Positions 19,412 to 20,966 of a DNA stretch of 20,966 bases are shown in pieces. The stretch comes from Sphingomonas bacterium (GTDB lineage: Bacteria > Pseudomonadota > Alphaproteobacteria > Sphingomonadales > Sphingomonadaceae): positions 1-20,966 of the forward strand of contig JAJAZM010000123.1 in the NCBI GenBank assembly GCA_026785645.1, written 5' to 3'. Within the stretch, counting starts at the first letter, position 1; each line of letters begins with the position of its first letter. A program made the position numbers and the translations under genes. The notes under the pieces are model-generated. The model was not told the DNA's origin. It did no database searches and saw nothing but the letters and a program-made list of their open reading frames with translations.

Positions 19412-20911
19412 CTAGAATTTGCGGCCGATGCGCAGGCCGATGGTGCGGGGGCGGGTGATAACCGTATAGGTCTTCCCGCCGCTCGCGGTGACGCCGAACG
19501 GATCGCCGCAGACTTCCTCTCGGCATTGAATGCCTTTCGACAATTGCCCGCGCACGTCGAACAAGTTCTTGACGAAGAGGTCGACACTCCAAGAGCCTTT
19601 GTCGAGGCCTGCGGACACGTCAGCCTCGGCATATGATTTCATGTTGCCGAAGATGTCATTGATTCCCGGCCTGAGGTCGCGACGGCGTGTTCCTTCATAG
19701 GTCAAAACGCCCTGTACGTTGGCCTTGATGTCGGAATTCAGGTTCCATTCGTAGCGCAGGCTGGTGCTGCCTTTCCACGGAGCGGTGAGCGGAAGTTTGT
19801 CACCCTTCTCGGCAATCAAGTCCAAGCCGCCAAAAAGGCCAGCGTCGCGACAGTCGAGCGCCGCTTGGTCGAAGCAAAAGTCCTCCCGAAGGACGGCATG
19901 GTTATATGAGACACCAGTACTCCAGGTCAGGCCTTGCATCGGCCTCAGCAATAGGTCCGCTTCCACGCCGGTGATCCGCGCTTTGCCGACGTTGCGAACA
20001 ACTGTCAGGCCATTTTCGCCCAAGAGCGAGACCTGCATGTCGTTCCAGTCTTCGATATAGGCGGCGACGTTGAAGTGAGATCCCCGGCCGAAGCTGAACT
20101 TCGCGCCGGCTTCGTAGTTGGTGAGGTAGTCCGCAGCGTATGGCGGGAGACTGCCGCGGCGGTTGACGCCGCCCGGCCGGAAGCCGCGCGACCAGGTCGC
20201 GTAGAAAAGCAAGTCGTCGTTCGGCTTGTAGGTCAGGTTGAGGCGGTGAACGAACCCGGTGCCCTTCACGCGCTTGTCGAGGTTGGTGCAGGGCGATCCC
20301 GAGACCTCCGGCGGTGCGAAGCACTGCGACACGCCGGTGCTGCCGCCGAACGCGTAGCCTTCGCCAAAGCCGAAGAAGCCCTTTAGCGAGTTGTCGAACT
20401 TGTACCAACGCCCGCCGGCGGTCGCGGTCAACTTCGGCATGATGTCGAAGGAAAGTTCGCCGAAGGCGGCATAGTCGCGGTCGACGCGAAGCTGCTTGGT
20501 GAGCCAGACATTGTTGGTGCCTGGCACGGTGAGGTCGTCCGCGAGCCCGGGGATGATGTAGTTCTGCTCGATATTATGTTCCTGACGCTGGTAGAAGAGG
20601 CCGGCCACCAATCGCAGCCGCTTGTCCGCAGGCGAGGTAAAGCGCAACTCGTGCGAGATCTTCTTGAAGCTGTCGTCGGCCTGGATCAGTTGGTTCGGAA
20701 CGATCGAGTCGCCGGCATTGTCGTACCAATAGGCACCATAGCCCGACAGTTCGTTGTAGAAATAGGCGTAGTCGGAATAGTCGAGCTCTGAATCTACCTG
20801 TCGGCGCATGTACGAGCCGGCATAGGTGACATCGAGATTGGCGATCTTGCCTTCGACGGTCAGCGCGGCCGGGCTCCACTTGTCCTTAAGCCTCTCCGGG
20901 TTGAACTGCAT
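19412..20911 (-). CDS. TonB-dependent receptor, C-terminal beta-barrel part only (probable pseudogene or truncated gene)
   Basis: Outer-membrane TonB-dependent transporter fragment of 499 residues. The barrel shows aromatic-rich strands (YSDYAYFYNELSGYGAYWYD), RVDRDYAAFGELSFDI, SLKGFFGFGEGYAFGG, LTYKPNDDLLFYATWSRGFRPGG, YEAGAKFSF (each part of the conserved receptor core), NVGKARITGVEADLLLRP, and a C-terminal end RPRTIGLRIGRKF with the terminal aromatic Phe expected for outer-membrane insertion. The N-terminal signal peptide, TonB box and plug domain (about 250-300 residues) are absent. The ATG at 20911 is not a credible native start: homologous sequence (QFNPERLKDKW) begins immediately after it, there is no ribosome-binding site, and an in-frame TAA lies 3 bases upstream (20915-20917). 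The ligand cannot be inferred. Four Cys in loops suggest extracellular disulfides. Confidence 0.85.
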   Translation of the reverse strand: MQFNPERLKDKWSPAALTVEGKIANLDVTYAGSYMRRQVDSELDYSDYAYFYNELSGYGAYWYDNAGDSIVPNQLIQADDSFKKISHELRFTSPADKRLRLVAGLFYQRQEHNIEQNYIIPGLADDLTVPGTNNVWLTKQLRVDRDYAAFGELSFDIMPKLTATAGGRWYKFDNSLKGFFGFGEGYAFGGSTGVSQCFAPPEVSGSPCTNLDKRVKGTGFVHRLNLTYKPNDDLLFYATWSRGFRPGGVNRRGSLPPYAADYLTNYEAGAKFSFGRGSHFNVAAYIEDWNDMQVSLLGENGLTVVRNVGKARITGVEADLLLRPMQGLTWSTGVSYNHAVLREDFCFDQAALDCRDAGLFGGLDLIAEKGDKLPLTAPWKGSTSLRYEWNLNSDIKANVQGVLTYEGTRRRDLRPGINDIFGNMKSYAEADVSAGLDKGSWSVDLFVKNLFDVRGQLSKGIQCREEVCGDPFGVTASGGKTYTVITRPRTIGLRIGRKF

Positions 20912-20966
20912 AGTTTAATAGTGGGCCCGGCCGCGCGCCTCGGCGCAGGAACCCGTATCCGTCTGC
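20912..20966 (-). other. Residual sequence upstream of the broken receptor frame
   Basis: In the receptor frame this 55-base piece reads 16 codons, then TAA at 20915-20917. In another minus-strand frame the first six codons (20966-20949) give ADGYGF, a string reminiscent of sphingomonad receptor strands before the FNPE motif. That would fit a frameshift plus a nonsense change, but the evidence is thin and the window ends here. Confidence 0.3.

Overview
The window is a gene-dense, GC-rich chromosomal segment that looks like a sphingomonad (Alphaproteobacteria, Sphingomonadales). The reasons are: an alphaproteobacterial GcrA-type cell-cycle regulator; a Rieske/cytochrome b/cytochrome c1 operon (petABC) followed directly by apt; a short Coq7-type ubiquinone hydroxylase; a large TonB-dependent receptor with sphingomonad-style barrel motifs; and many 4-base ATGA/GTGA gene overlaps. 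No phage, transposase, integrase, CRISPR array, tRNA or rRNA was seen. No stretch longer than 300 bases lacks a gene.

Layout. Positions 1-3945 form a minus-strand group: parE, a small membrane methyltransferase, a small membrane protein (DUF6010-like) and the 5' two-thirds of an ABC-F ATPase gene cut by the window edge. Facing it are coq7 (+), then gcrA (-), then a solitary ABC-2 permease (+). Positions 6289-6825 hold a secreted QYGN-repeat protein ending in a textbook terminator. Next comes a plus-strand arginine/stress group, argD-argF-hslO, followed by a small secreted DUF3617-like protein. A structured leader or small RNA with a strong terminator (10559-10652) precedes the coupled preQ0 genes queC-queE. 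A minus-strand pair follows (lipB and a methionine-rich mini-lipoprotein), then a divergent membrane protein and the minus-strand trmL-hemF pair. Positions 15487-18877 are petA-petB-petC-apt. The right end holds a MaoC-type hydratase and the C-terminal part of a TonB-dependent receptor whose 5' end looks broken.

Function. Most genes are housekeeping: chromosome decatenation (parE), cell-cycle transcription (gcrA), respiration (coq7, petABC, hemF for haem), lipoylation (lipB), arginine synthesis (argD, argF), tRNA modification (queC, queE, trmL), purine salvage (apt) and redox chaperoning (hslO).

I do not see an obvious undescribed multi-gene system. The places most worth a second look are: the RNA/terminator element before queC; the divergent parE/coq7 promoters, which appear to give nearly leaderless mRNAs and carry a GANTC (CcrM/GcrA) site; an altered metal-ligand motif in Coq7; the Met-rich lipoprotein; a perfect 12-bp inverted repeat beside the MaoC gene; and the broken receptor. 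All are inferences from reading the sequence alone.
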